DNA from: Macrotrachela quadricornifera
Lineage: Eukaryota > Rotifera > Eurotatoria > Philodinida > Philodinidae
Reading direction: 5' to 3'
Length of the DNA stretch: 64,000 nucleotides
Assembly: GCA_022393335.1 (NCBI GenBank)
Contig: JAJEKB010000591.1
Span: forward strand, 411,082 to 475,081
Shown piece by piece: positions 46,197 to 58,298 of the stretch. A program made the translations under genes and the position numbers. Every line of letters starts with the position of its first letter. Positions within the stretch are counted from its first letter, which is position 1. A model generated the notes under the pieces. It was given only the letters and a program-made list of their open reading frames with translations, was not told the origin of the DNA and ran no database searches.

Positions 46197-48584
46197 ATGA
46201 CCTCAAATAATAATAATACTACTATTACACAAATTCGAGGTCAAGATTTTCTTGTTGGAAATCGTTTTATTAATTTAAAATATCTTGCATCTGGCGCTTA
46301 TGGAATGGTTGTGTAAGAATATCATTATTTATTTTAATAAAGAAATATTCTTTTTATTAATAAATAAAACTTTTTCTAGATCAGCATTTGATAGTCAAAC
46401 ACTTTCAAATGTTGCTATTAAAAAAATTTCTCCATTTCTTTCAACAACAACATGTCAACGAACATTACGTGAAATTCGAATACTTCAAAGACTTAAACAT
46501 GAAAATGTAAAAAAAGAAAAAAGATTTAATAAATCACTTTTCTTTTCTTTTTTTTTTAATAGATAATTAATATAATAGAAATTCTTAAACCAATATCATC
46601 AGAACAAATGAAAGATATGTATGTAGAACAAAAAAGAAAAAATAGAAATTTTTTTTAGATTGTTACTTTATTTAAAGTTATTTAATTGAAACATTAATGG
46701 ATACAGATTTATCTCAATTAATTACACATCAAAACGGTTCAAAAATTCTATCTGATGATCATATTCTCTATTTTACTTATCAATTATTGAGAGGTGTTAA
46801 ATATATACATAGTGCTAATGTGTAAGTCTTTGTTTGTTTTTATTTATTAGATAATAGAGGTATTTATCAAAAGGAAATATTCATATTTTATTATAAAAAT
46901 TTTATATAAGAAATTGAAGATACTTTCTTTTTTTGTAGTCAATCTTATGAACTATTGATAGATAGAAGGGATATTTTGCTGGTATGATTTTGTTTTCAAA
47001 ATATGAAACAAAGAAAATCGATAATTTTTAAAACAAAAATTCAGGTTTTTCTCTACCAACAAATGATAAAGATACTGGAGTATGTGGTATACTCTATATC
47101 GGCAAGTATCTACTTGTGAATTTGAATGTTTTCTAATAGCTCAGCAAATAATCATTGAAGGAATAGAGAAGATCATGAATATAAAATTTATAAATCTTAT
47201 TATATAAGAAGTTAAAATAGCAATTATCATAGATTTAATGCCTTTAATAGTTATCCCAATCAAACTTCCTGTAACATACTCAAAAAAATGTAAAGATTTT
47301 GTGCAAGAATATCATACGCTATGGATACATTTTGAAGTCTATGCAGGTAAAGAATGGTATGCGTTTTTTAAAATAAGTTTCGCTTATCTAATCAATATTT
47401 CTATAAAACCGAAAAAAAGTCGTCTAAATCCACTTCTTCCTCTATAGTTACTAAGACGATCAAATTATCCTGCTCAAAAGACAGAGTGTTCTATAATATC
47501 AAAAATATGAATGATTGAACTTTATATTTAATCGAATTCTAGGCTTGATTTTATTAACGCTAAAAGTAGAAGAGATTGTTTTTTTGTTTGTTTTAGTTTA
47601 CATCGTGATTTAAAGCCAAGCAATTTATTGCTAAATCGATCATGTGATCTGAAAGTAAACAATAAAAAAAACCTCATAAATCTACAAAAAAAAAAAAACT
47701 TTTTTGTTTTTTTTTCTCAATAAAAGATTTGTGATTTTGGTCTTGCTCGTACCGTTGATGATAAAGCAAGAGATGATGGTTTATTAACAGAATATGTTGC
47801 AACACGATGGTATCGTGCACCAGAAATAATGGTTAGTCAACGTTGTTATCATAAAGCAAGTATGTTAATATATTAAAAAAATAAAACTTTTTTTTTTATT
47901 TTATTTTTATTGATTAAATAAATTATTTAGTTGATCTATGGTCATGTGGATGTATACTTGGAGAAATGTTACTTGGTAAACCATTATTTCCTGGTCGTCA
48001 TTATGTTGATCAATTAAATCATATTTTTTCCATAATTGGTTCACCAACAAAAGAAGATTTATCATCAATTCGTGATCCGAGAGTAAGATTTATTTTTGCC
48101 ATTTTTTAATTAAAAAACTATAAATTAAATTGATTTATTCTTTTTTCTTTTATAAATCTTTTAGGCTTGTTCTTATATAAGTCGAATGGTCGTTAAAACA
48201 AAACGTGTTTATAGTGAGTTCTTTCCTCGAGGGAGTGCATTAGGTATTTCAATATTCTTTATATATACATATAAATGAAAATAAAATATTCTTATATAGC
48301 TTATGATCTGCTTGATAAATTATTAACATTTAATCCATTAATACGATATACAGCTGAGCAAGCATTAAGTCATCCATATTTAGCTCAATATTCAGATCCA
48401 GATGATGAAGTAAAAGAAAAATTTTATTTTGTTAGTTTTCTTTTTTTTATTTCTTAATTAAATCTTATAGCCAATATGTCCAATACCATTTTCATTGAAT
48501 GATGATATGACATGTGTTTGTACAATAGCTGATTATCGTCAATTTATCTTCGATGAAATTCAAACATTTTCTCCAAACAATTAA
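46197..48584 (+). CDS. ERK-type mitogen-activated protein kinase
   Basis: Ten exons: 46197-46312, 46380-46506, 46563-46618, 46678-46821, 47597-47654, 47727-47859, 47931-48082, 48165-48243, 48300-48409 and 48471-48584. They sum to 362 residues (human ERK2 360). It is a Ser/Thr kinase at the end of the Ras-Raf-MEK cascade. Features: Gly-rich loop ASGAYGMV, catalytic VAIKK (K53), HRDLKPSN (150-157), DFG (170-172), the activation loop TEY (T188, Y190) that defines the ERK class, ATRWYRAPE, and a MAPK insert region around [13 protein letters not shown]. The substrate-docking acidic patch appears as YSDPDDEP near the C-terminus. The N-lobe is more diverged than in vertebrates (PISSEQMKD in place of the usual sequence). 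The 775-bp intron 46822-47596 has no recognised content. Confidence 0.93.
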
Positions 48585-48724
48585 TTTTAAATCTAGTCTG
48601 CAATTATTATATATATATATGTCAGATATTTCTGTGTGTGTGCGGTTTTTTTTTGATGAACAATTTATTAAATGTTTTTTTTTTCTAAAGATAAGAAGGA
48701 GGAAAATTATAATTTGTTGTAGAA

Positions 48725-49093
48725 ATGAATTTATATGAAATTCTTGGTGTATCATCAAATTGTTCATCAGATATTCTTCGACAACAATATCATCGTCTTT
48801 TACTTGAATATCATCCAGATAAAAGAAAATTAAATGATTTAATAACACAAAAACGTTTTGAAGATATTCAATATGCTTATAAAATTCTATCAAATGATCA
48901 ACTTCGATTAAAATATGATCAAGAACAAGAACGTCATCATTTACATACACTTCCACATACAAATATTAATTTAAATGATTTCGATGATGAATATATTTGT
49001 CGATGTGGAACTATTTTACAAATTGATCAAGATATGGATTTTAATACGATTGAATGTCCAAATTGTTCAATGAAAATTGAAATAAATAAATAA
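48725..49093 (+). CDS. DNAJC24: Diphthamide biosynthesis J-protein DPH4 (DNAJC24)
   Basis: Single exon, 122 residues (human 149). N-terminal J-domain: NLYEILGVSSNCS, HPDKRK with the HPD triad at about 36-38, then FEDIQYAYKILSND. C-terminal DPH-type (CSL) zinc finger: residues CRCG and CPNC separated by about 20 residues (YICRCGTILQI...TIECPNCSMKIEI), which is diagnostic for DPH4. The protein helps supply iron-sulfur chemistry for the first step of diphthamide formation on elongation factor 2. It starts 140 bp after the kinase stop on the same strand, with a pyrimidine-rich TTTTTTTTCTAAAG (AG 48689-48690) 34 bp before the ATG, so it may be a downstream gene of a two-gene unit. Confidence 0.9.
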   Translation: MNLYEILGVSSNCSSDILRQQYHRLLLEYHPDKRKLNDLITQKRFEDIQYAYKILSNDQLRLKYDQEQERHHLHTLPHTNINLNDFDDEYICRCGTILQIDQDMDFNTIECPNCSMKIEINK

Positions 49094-50670
49094 ATAAATA
49101 ATTTTTATGATATTTTTTTTCAGATCATATTTCTTTAAACAGAAATTTATATTATCGTATAAAAACAGCATAACTTTATCTATCGAATAATATGCTCATT
49201 TTTTCCATAGATAAAATTATGATCTTAGAAATCATAATGAAGGGCTATATTAAAAAGCAAATATGAAACTGATCGATTCTTTCATTAGAATTTTATTACA
49301 TTCTTTTTTGAATATTAAATATGCAATCATGAAATTGATTTGTTTGCATAAGAGCTTATAAATGATTTTGATATTAAATATTTCATCTAAACTTAATCAG
49401 ATCAATATTAATTGAAAATTAATAACTAGAGTATAAAATTGTCAAGAATAATAAATAGTATTCTTGTTGAGAAAAAATATAATAATAAATTTTAAAAATA
49501 GATGATTATGTTACATATCATGCATGGGTTCGATATCTTTTGAGGTATAACTCTGTTAAGATATAGGATTTTAAGATGGAAATTTGATTATTTTATTCAT
49601 TTATTATGGTCAATTATCACTCAAAAAATCAACGTCTCGATATTACGTGACATACTTATGTACATAACAGCCTCACAACTTAAACTAAAATAAATACATT
49701 ATATTATCATTAAATAAATTCACTTGACGTATTTACTATCAAAGTTAATTAACCTTGATTTTTAAACAATATTTTTAAATATTCTCATATCTCTTTTAAT
49801 TTGATAGTAAGAATCAGCAAAATTCTCCTCTCATATAGAATTACACAATCTACTACTTACTGTTATCAAAATCGAAAACTTTTTCATCTATTCACTGCAT
49901 AGATTAGCATAATAACATTGCACTTTACTAATATACAATTAGTCGAAATATGATTCATCTAATTACGTTTTTTGTTGTTGTTTTTTTTTGCAACGGCGAA
50001 ACGGAACAAACAGGAGACCTTGACACGATACATTTCATAGAAATTACCTGTAACCTAGAGATATAAACTTTGACTTTTAATTTGTTTTGACTTGTCGAAT
50101 TTGATAAGATAACAAAATCGAATAAATTATTGATAGACTAAAGCGCATTTGACCATATCAAAATAATATTATTCTTTTCAACGAAAAATGAAACAAAAAT
50201 GTTTCCATGTAAATTAGATAATAAAAATTCGAACGTAAACAAGCAAATGACATTGAATGTGTATGATTACAACAAGTATTATATTCTAACATATACAAAA
50301 CTATTTTCATTCATTCATGTACAATAAATATCATGATATATCTCATCGTTTACAAAGAAAAGGGATTGTAGTATATATATATATATATATGCATTATCCA
50401 TCATAAAAAGATAAATATAAGGATAGATGTGACAAATTTATATAGTTGGTCTTTTCTAAAGTGAATCATATGGGAGAAAAAGGCGACATTAGTATATGTA
50501 TTATGAAAATAAGAACAAGTCATTTAGACGTTCTCTTCTTTGAAATCAATCATCCGTATAGTTAGAGTATATATATTATTATACGCTGTATACGATATTC
50601 ATCTGTAATATTCACGTATTTGCACATATAACACATCTACTTATTGATTGGTTATAAACATATAAAATCA
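49094..50670. other. Upstream region of the ART-TPR gene, no gene seen
   Basis: 1.6 kb of AT-rich DNA with a TA repeat near 50372-50389. No exon recognised. Likely contains the promoter of the downstream gene. Confidence 0.45.
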
Positions 50671-53141
50671 ATGGCTACTTCTTCTCCAGCAAAGACACAA
50701 AAATTTCCAAAAGATCGACCAAAACCTGCTAATACTGATTCAATACCACATAGTGTTGAAGATGTAACTATAATATGGTTTGATAAAGGTATGGATGAAG
50801 TTGCCAATAAAGAAGATGTTTATAGAACAAAAAATTTATTAAGAAAAATTAATGATTATGTTTTATTTTTTTCTAAACTTGATCCATTTCTTGATTATAT
50901 TAATTCTGTTTCAAAAGAAAGAATTCTTTTAATTACATCTGGTTCATATGCTTTTCAACATTTGGAAAAAATTCATCCATTAGTACAAATCGATTCTATA
51001 TTTATATTTTGTGTTATTCGTGAAAAATATTTACCATTAAAAAATCAATATTCAAAAGTAATTGATGTTTTTACTGAACAAAAAGATTTAATGGAATCAT
51101 TAACAAGTAATGTTGAATTAATTACAAAACAAGCAGCTCTTTTTGGTGTATTTGATGGTAAAGAACGTCCAACAAGATATTTAACACGTGAATCAGCTTC
51201 ATTTCTTTGGTTTCAATTATTAACTGATGTTTTAAAAACTATAACATTAAACGATACAAACAATACAGGAATTAAAGAAATGCTTGAATATTGTCAACTT
51301 TACTATCGTGGTAATCAAGTTGAATCAAATAATATTGAAGAATTTCGAAAAACTTATGTAAGTTTAATTAAAAATAAAAAAAAAAGAGAAATTTTATATT
51401 TATATATTTGTTAATTTATTTAGAAAGCAGAAGATGCTATTATTTGGTATAGTAAACAATCATTTGTTTATAGGATAATTAATAAAGCATTACGTACAGA
51501 AGATATTGAAGCTTTATATACATTTCGTGCTTATATAACACATTTACGTGATCAAATTGCTCTTGAACATGAACAATTATGTCGAGCACCACGAAGTATA
51601 AAATCTAATATAATTCGTTTATTTCGTGGATTAAAAATGACAAATGCTGAAGTTGTTCAAATGCGTGATAATATTGGTTGTTTAATATCAATGAATGGAT
51701 TTTTTTCAACAAGTCGAGATGTTGAACAAGCTACTCAATTTGCAACAAAAAAATCTCAAAGAACTGGTGTTGTAGGAGTTTTATTAGAAATTGATGGCGA
51801 TCTTAGTTCAGATAAAATGATTTTTGCTGATATTGCTCAATATAGTACTTATCCACAAGAACAAGAAGTTCTTTTCGATTTAGCAGCTATATTTAAAATT
51901 GTTCATGTAGAATTTGATAAAGGAAGAAATTTATGGATTATGCAATTATCAGGTATTGTTTAACTTATTTCTTACTTTTATAAACTAATAAATATTCTAC
52001 ATAAAAGAATAGATTAAATTATTTTAAAAATATATATATATACACATAATTAATATTTTATTTTTGCAGGTGCGGAGAAATCATCGTATGTAGTGAATGA
52101 TTATATGAAGAGTATGCGAAAAGAAACTCAAGATGCAGATTCAGCTTTATTATTTGGTCGAGTAGTATGTATTCTTTTTTTATTATAATAATAATAATAT
52201 ATTTATTTAATTAGATGTATGATATGGGTGAATTTGTAAAAGCTGAAAATTATTTTAAACGTCTTATATCAACTTTATCAAAAGATCATCGTGAAGTTGC
52301 AAATATACATTTTCATCTAGGTCGTGTCTGTCATTTACGTGGTGAATATCGTGACGCTCTTCAATATTATGATGAGGCATTAAAATTACAAAAATCTACA
52401 ATTAAACCAAATGAAAAATCAATTTATGTAGCACGGACATTACATAATATTGGAAGTCTTTATTTAAATCAAAATCAAATAGAAAAAGCATTAAATTATT
52501 TTAATGAATCTTTAGAAATGAAACGTTCGTTATTTGTTGATGAGCCTAATCATCCATCAATAGCAACAACATTAACTGCTATTGGAACAATTCATAGAAA
52601 ACGAGGAGATTTTACAAAAGCATTAGAATTATATCAAGAATCATATGAAATGAAAAAACTTTCTTTATCGCAAGATCATCCATCTATTGCTGATGCATTA
52701 AATCATCTTGGAATTATTTATCAAGAAATGGATAATAATCGACAAGCATTAGATTGTTATAATAAAGCATTAAAACTTCAACGAAAAAATTTACCACCAA
52801 CACATCCATCATTCAGTGATATTTTAAATAATATGGGAATTCTTTATCGACATGAAGGAGATTATGATAATGCATTAAAATGTTATAATCAATCACTTCA
52901 AATAGAACAAATGACATTATCACCAGATAGTTTAGATCTTGCTGATACTTATAGTAATTTATGTACTCTTTATACTGATTTATCAGATTATGAAAAAGCA
53001 TTAGAAATGGCTGAATCACGTTTATTTATACAAAAAAAACATTTTGATGATACAAGTGAACAAATTAAACGAACAAAAATTATTATTCGTGAATTAAAAG
53101 ATGAATTAGATAAGATGCCATCTGTTGCTATATATCTTTAA
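50671..53141 (+). CDS. Arginine-type mono-ADP-ribosyltransferase fused to TPR repeats
   Basis: Exons 50671-51357, 51424-51952, 52070-52164 and 52215-53141 give 745 residues. Residues about 30-190 form an alpha/beta domain (strands VTIIWFD, RILLITSG, IFIFCV, KVIDVF) that I cannot assign; similar N-termini occur in other bdelloid ART proteins (from memory). Residues about 235-420 are a mono-ADP-ribosyltransferase with the R-S-E triad: LFRGL (R297), STS (324-326) and E375-Q-E377, the ExE form of arginine-specific enzymes that use NAD+. Residues about 438-735 are six to seven kinesin-light-chain-like TPR repeats of 42 residues (ALNYFNESLEMKRSL, HPSIATTLTAIG), a protein-binding surface. No signal peptide or membrane helix, so probably cytosolic. 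Likely a signalling or stress/defence protein (inference). Confidence 0.9.
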
Positions 53142-53987
53142 ATTTTGAAATATATTTCTATTTCGTTATTTTGTTTTTGAAATTATGTTTTTTAGGCTAA
53201 AAAATATGTAAAAACAGGAATTCATTTTATCATACGATAATTATTGTTTAAATGATCATTGTAGTAGCTATAATGTACATAAATGAATGTTTGATAATTA
53301 TACTAAAAATAATTTTTTTTTGATAATAATTTGAACGAGGGTAAAGAAAATTATGCAGAGTATTTACTTATATCTGCTCAAGACTATAAATGTTACAATA
53401 GAAAAATTGCCTGATCAGTATGTTTTTAAAAAAAATGAAATTAAATGAGGAGCATTATTCGATTATAAGTACAATTGAATTGTATTTTTCAATACTGTAT
53501 AGATGAATAGATAATGGATCAATAAATATTAGAATAATGAATATAAATAACAATACGAAGTATATAAAAAAAATGTTATATCAATACAGTTTGTACTTAT
53601 AAACGAATTACATATTTCAGCATGCTATATGACCACTATCGCGTCAAAGCACATATACAGTACATGTCACAAATAATGTGTATTGTATCTATTTTGATCG
53701 CTTTTGTGGGTTTGTCTTTCGTTAAGTCACGTTTTATTTTCGCATGTCCTGTTTTTTTCTTCTTTTTTTTCTGAAAAAGTTGTGATTTTAGTAATCTTTG
53801 TAAACAGCTTCCAGAATCCACTAGTTCTGTTTGTACTAACACGATCAGCATCACTTGGCGAATTCGTCATATTAACCAATTTAATAATGATGAATAATAT
53901 TTTTCTAAAAATCAAATCTTTTTATATATATAAATAAAGCGCCAGATTAATTTTCTTCTCTCTAACCATTAGTTTAGATTAGATTTA
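53142..53987. other. Spacer between ART-TPR and DRC2, no gene seen
   Basis: 846 bp, AT-rich, no exon. Overlapping open frames on both strands at 53636-53937 are mirror shadows without family features. Confidence 0.5.
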
Positions 53988-56398
53988 ATGCCAAAAAAAC
54001 AAAATTCTCAGAAAATAATTCATTATATACAACTTCGAACTCATCGACAATGGCCTAATCCATTAACTTATATGTCTCATTTAGAGGCATATTATTCAAA
54101 AATAAAACCTATTATATATGATACTGATCGATTATTAAATAATAAATGGATTAATATTTTACAACCACAAATAATAAATCAGTTCAATGAAATTTATCAA
54201 CAAGAAATAAAAAATTATTTTTTACATAAAGTATTTACATGAAAGAACTAATGAAAAATTATATTTTATTTTCATATATTCTTTCAGATAAATTTAATTG
54301 ATTACAAGTATTTTTCTTTAAATATTCAATATGATGAAAATAATAAATTTTTACGAGAAATATTTTCTCGTTCTATTGAAATAACTGATTATCTTTTATA
54401 TTTATATAATCAAATTGAAAATAGTCAATGTAATATTTATGAATATCGTTTAAATATATTAAAATATGAATTTGAACAAGAACAAAATTCTTTAAATGAT
54501 TTATTTATTAATCAAGAATTAAATGAACTTAATAATCAAATAGATATTTTAAATGCTATTGAACAAGATCATATTCTTCAACAATTTATTCAATTTAAAC
54601 TTAAAAAAAGAGAATTACAAGAAAAATTTATTAAAGATATCACTATATTACACAGTGATTTTAAAATACAAATTTCATCTTTAAAATCAACTATAAATAA
54701 AGTTAGTAGAAATTATATTCATCATTATCTATAACGAACTAAATGGAAATTCAAAGTTTTTCAAATCTTATTATATCATAGAATTTAGTTTGATTTATAA
54801 AAGCGCTTTTTTTTTCTTGCTTATCTTGAAGTTGGAATGATATAGATGCAATACACTCTCAAGATTGTGCTACAAATTAAGTTGTCAGTTCACAATTAAT
54901 TTGAATGAATATGATTGTCCATTTAATGTATGTCTTATACATTATTTTGTGATAAGAGGTTTGTCCTCATATATGTAAAATTGTATTGCATAGGACACGA
55001 TTCAATACATGTTTTCGAAAGTATTTTTCCTCCAAGTATGAATGTACTTTTCTGTGATAAGAATCCGTTAGGGTTTTTAGCAGAAAGTATATAAGTGAAA
55101 TGAAATTTTACTCGATACGTCCTTATTTCAGAAATATCTTGTCATGCCTGGTATGTTTGTATGCGTATCACATTAATTAAATCTTATAACTATAGAAACG
55201 ATTTTTACTTATAGAAAACTTAGAATTTTCTTCAAAACATATGATGTCTAGCTTGACACCGACACATCGTTAATACAATGGCTAAAAAATAGTCTTCATA
55301 CTGAACTTAGATAGTGATATGCACGTAACAACTGAAAAATTTCAATAAATTACGTAAAATTATTTTAGTTAGTCAAATTTTAACAAAAGCTATTCTAATA
55401 TGTTGAGGGATTAACTGTCTTCTTACAGAAGATGATGCTTATATTGAGAAAAGTGAAATTTACTATCAAATCAATATGAAATACACCCTAATTTAACGTA
55501 TTCGTGTTTTACACTTGTTGTAATATGTAATGATTAACATATTTCAACATTGAAAAAGCATTGACGAAAAGAAAATAGTTCACAAATTGAAGGATATATT
55601 GATAAATTTCCTCATTTATAGTATAAACCACATATTAATCATACAGGAAGTGTGCTAACAACTTTTACAGATTAAAATATGATTTTATCTGTGAAAAATA
55701 GATTTTTCTTCAATAGATAATTCATTCAAATAATCAACAAATTAATGGAATATCTAAACATTGTCATTATTTATATGAAAAAACTTATAAAACAAAAACA
55801 AATTTTAATCAAGAAATGAAATTAATTTTTATTTTAAAAGGAAAAATAAGAGAAATAAAAAAACAAATTAATGATATTGAAACAAATCGAAATCATATTT
55901 ATGATAAACTTAACCGACTTAAACAATGTTCACATTATAATCAAAGTAATCGGAAAACAAATGACAACAAAAAAATTAAGTCTTTCGGATTTGTTTTTCT
56001 TTTTATATTTAGATAAATTAATATCAAAAACAAATATTTCTCAATCAAATAAAGCTCAAATAGTTTTTCGACGTCTTTGTGTTCTTATTAATAATGTTCA
56101 AAAAAATTGTCAAAAAAAATTATTAAAAGCTGAACAAATACTTTTTTTAATAAATCAATGTCATCGATTAGAATTAGAAGATGAAAAACTTTTTTCAATA
56201 ACACCAAAAATAAATTTAAATAAAATTTCTTATCTTGAAAATTGTCATTTTCAATTTGATTCATATTTTGATGAATTATCTTTATTTTGGAAAAGATATG
56301 CTCATGTTCAAATTGATATTTATCTTCAAATGCAAGAAAAAAATTCTCAACAAAAATTTCAAAATTTTTTTAAAGAACAACTAAAATTTTTCTTGTAA
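53988..56398 (+). CDS. CCDC65: Dynein regulatory complex subunit 2 (CCDC65)
   Basis: Exons 53988-54230, 54288-54701, 55717-55945 and 56013-56398 sum to 423 residues (human 484). The protein is helical throughout: an Asn/Gln-rich coiled coil with the DRC2-like segment RLNILKYEFEQEQNSL and the C-terminal signature KKLLKAEQILFLINQCHRLE (vertebrate KAEQILRLAEMCRKLE), then FDELSLFWKRYAHVQID (vertebrate YQRLDNFWQRYNKVKLE). It belongs to the nexin-dynein regulatory complex of motile cilia, fitting a ciliated animal. It is rather diverged and short. The 1015-bp intron 54702-55716 has no recognised content. Its stop at 56396-56398 lies 18 bp past the end of the opposite-strand gene, so the two coding sequences overlap tail to tail. 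Confidence 0.8.
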
Positions 56399-57130
56399 TG
56401 TGATATTTGAAAAGTATTTTTCTGATGTTGATTCAAGTAAATAACGAATTAAATTAATTAATGTTTGATTTTTTGAACTTAAAATATCTGTATAAGTTTT
56501 TAATTTAGTAAAACGATATTGATATTTATATAATAATAAACCTCTATCATATTGATATAGAGAACTTTTTTCTGTATCATGTAATATAACAATATCACTT
56601 CGATGTGCATATGAAATTAAATCAAATTGACGTCTTGTTCCTGGTCGATGATCAATAAATACAATAGTCCAATTTTTATAATCATGAAGATTATACATAG
56701 CCCACTCAACACCCATTTCACTTTTAATTTCAACATATTTTAATTCATGTAAAGTATTATTTTCTGTAAAAGAAGAAAAATAATTAATCCATCGTACATC
56801 AGAATCTGCTGATAAAAGAAAACGTTTTTGTTCTAATGCTAAACGATGTAATAATGGTGTACTTGATGATCCCATACCTAATTCAAGTATTGGACCGGAT
56901 TTTGTAGTATATAAAGCAGCAAGTAAAACAATTGCATGTGAACCATAATGATTATCAAGAGGAAATTTTAAATATTTCAAAATCATTTGATTCCATTCAA
57001 TTAAAATATTATCTTCTTTAATATTTACTGATTGTTTTTCAATTTTTATTATTTGATTTGAAAAAAATATAAAAGATAAAATAAGTAGACATGAAATGAT
57101 ACTAACAAAAAATACCAAATAAAATCTCAT
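56381..57130 (-). CDS. Membrane-anchored SAM-methyltransferase-like protein
   Basis: Single exon, 249 residues. The N-terminus (residues 6-25, VFFVSIISCLLILSFIFFS) is a signal anchor, so the rest probably faces the ER/Golgi lumen. The body has a Rossmann-type motif GPILELGMGSSSTPLLH (about 80-96), an acidic strand end SADSDVRWI, then TIVFIDHRPGTRRQFDL and DIVILHDTEKSSLY. This pattern is shared by class I SAM-dependent methyltransferase-like proteins. N-glycosylation sites (NWT, NNT, NIT) fit a luminal domain. Substrate unknown and activity not proven. The lack of introns is unusual here. Transfer or retroposition are both possible. Its stop codon is TAG at 56381-56383, inside the end of the DRC2 coding sequence. 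Confidence 0.7.
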   Translation of the reverse strand: MRFYLVFFVSIISCLLILSFIFFSNQIIKIEKQSVNIKEDNILIEWNQMILKYLKFPLDNHYGSHAIVLLAALYTTKSGPILELGMGSSSTPLLHRLALEQKRFLLSADSDVRWINYFSSFTENNTLHELKYVEIKSEMGVEWAMYNLHDYKNWTIVFIDHRPGTRRQFDLISYAHRSDIVILHDTEKSSLYQYDRGLLLYKYQYRFTKLKTYTDILSSKNQTLINLIRYLLESTSEKYFSNITLQEKF

Positions 57131-57461
57131 ATGTTGATTTAATTCGTTTGTCCTTTAAAATTCGAACACAGTTTTGTGTTTGCATTTATTTACTAAATTC
57201 AAATAGAAGCAAACGAAAAAAAAATTCTTTTAACATACAAAAAAAATTTTAAAGAAAAAGAATCAGCTTTTTAATTCTTTATAAAATCAATGAATTTTAA
57301 AATGAAGTTTATTGTATTATAGACAATGATATGATGTATATTGTTAATCTTTTATAACAAATAGTTACTGTTCGATGATGTGCCAGATGAATTATACTTA
57401 TCATATTATTATTTTTTTTCTCTTATATACATTCTTTGGCTAGTGTATGTGTCGTATAACA
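57131..57461. promoter_or_regulatory. Divergent spacer between the methyltransferase-like gene and the small secreted peptide
   Basis: 331 bp between divergent starts; it should hold both promoters. AT-rich, no defined element. Confidence 0.35.
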
Positions 57462-57879
57462 ATGCAATTATTTTCAAATCTAATTGTTATTTTCATTATA
57501 ATTCTTAATATAGCATTGTTGAGGTAAATTTAATTTATGTAATTCTTTTTAATATCGATTTTTTTATGCTATATATCAGCGGATATATCGTCAAAGATCG
57601 AGTAAGTTGAGATCGTCATTATTGAAAATTTATTATTATTTATATTTATAGAAAGATAATAATTATCAACCAAAAGGTATTCATGGAGAATCTTGGTAAT
57701 TATTATATTAATTTTCAATAAGAGAAAAATATTTTTCATACTGTTCTCTTTACAGGGGATCAAATCATGGTGGTAATGTATGTATAAAAGAATGTATATT
57801 TGATAATTATGTATATTTTCTTTATCTATAGTTCAAATACAATAATTATTTTCGTCGTAGAAGTGTATCAATAGAATAA
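57462..57879 (+). CDS. Small secreted peptide precursor (hypothetical)
   Basis: Five tiny exons read as 57462-57523, 57580-57601, 57652-57695, 57756-57777 and 57832-57879, all with GT-AG introns of 50-60 bp, summing to 65 residues. The N-terminus MQLFSNLIVIFIIILNIALL is a clear signal peptide; cleavage is likely after about residue 20-25. The mature part is hydrophilic: KDRKDNNYQPKG, HGESWGSNHGGN, FKYNNYFRRRSVSIE. It has no cysteines. The RRR near the C-terminus could be a proprotein cleavage site, as in neuropeptide precursors (inference). No homologue recognised. The consistent splice phases and signal peptide argue for a real gene, but the size makes this tentative. Confidence 0.5.
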
Positions 57880-58298
57880 ATAATATGAATAAAAACAAAT
57901 TTAAAAACTAATCTTGAAAATATTGTTCATAGATTTATTGAAATTTATTATGTTAAATAAAATTTGATGATTATTTGAAATAATAGAAATATTTATTAAT
58001 GACTACTAGAGACATCTATGGTTTATTCAATTTTGAACTTTCTAAAAAATATTTCAGCTAGTATTTCAATATAAAAATATAATTATTTGAATAATTTTTA
58101 TTCAAAATAAATGAGGAACACAATGTGGAATTTGACTAAAATTTAAACCAATAAAAATGAAATTGAAAGAAATCGATAAACAACAGACATCACTTTTTTT
58201 TCTATTTGTTTCTTTCATTTTATGTATAGAATACCATTACATATTCGTATTTAACTTCAAAATTTTTGATTATTTATTATAGATCTCCACCTTTTAGT
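57880..58298. promoter_or_regulatory. Upstream region of RPL23A
   Basis: 419 bp, AT-rich. It includes an acceptor-like TATTATAG (AG 58281-58282) 16 bp before the ATG, followed by a pyrimidine-rich leader (ATCTCCACCTTTT), a typical 5' end for a ribosomal-protein mRNA. Confidence 0.4.

Noticed and set aside
47238..47447. Open frame inside the large kinase intron
   Set aside because: No family features; flanking kinase exons join perfectly without it.
46197..48584. Frameshifted kinase pseudogene
   Set aside because: All breaks coincide with GT-AG introns, and the joined frame is intact with every catalytic motif.
48492..48962. 156-codon reverse frame over the DPH4 gene
   Set aside because: Antisense shadow; the forward strand encodes a clear J-domain and zinc finger.
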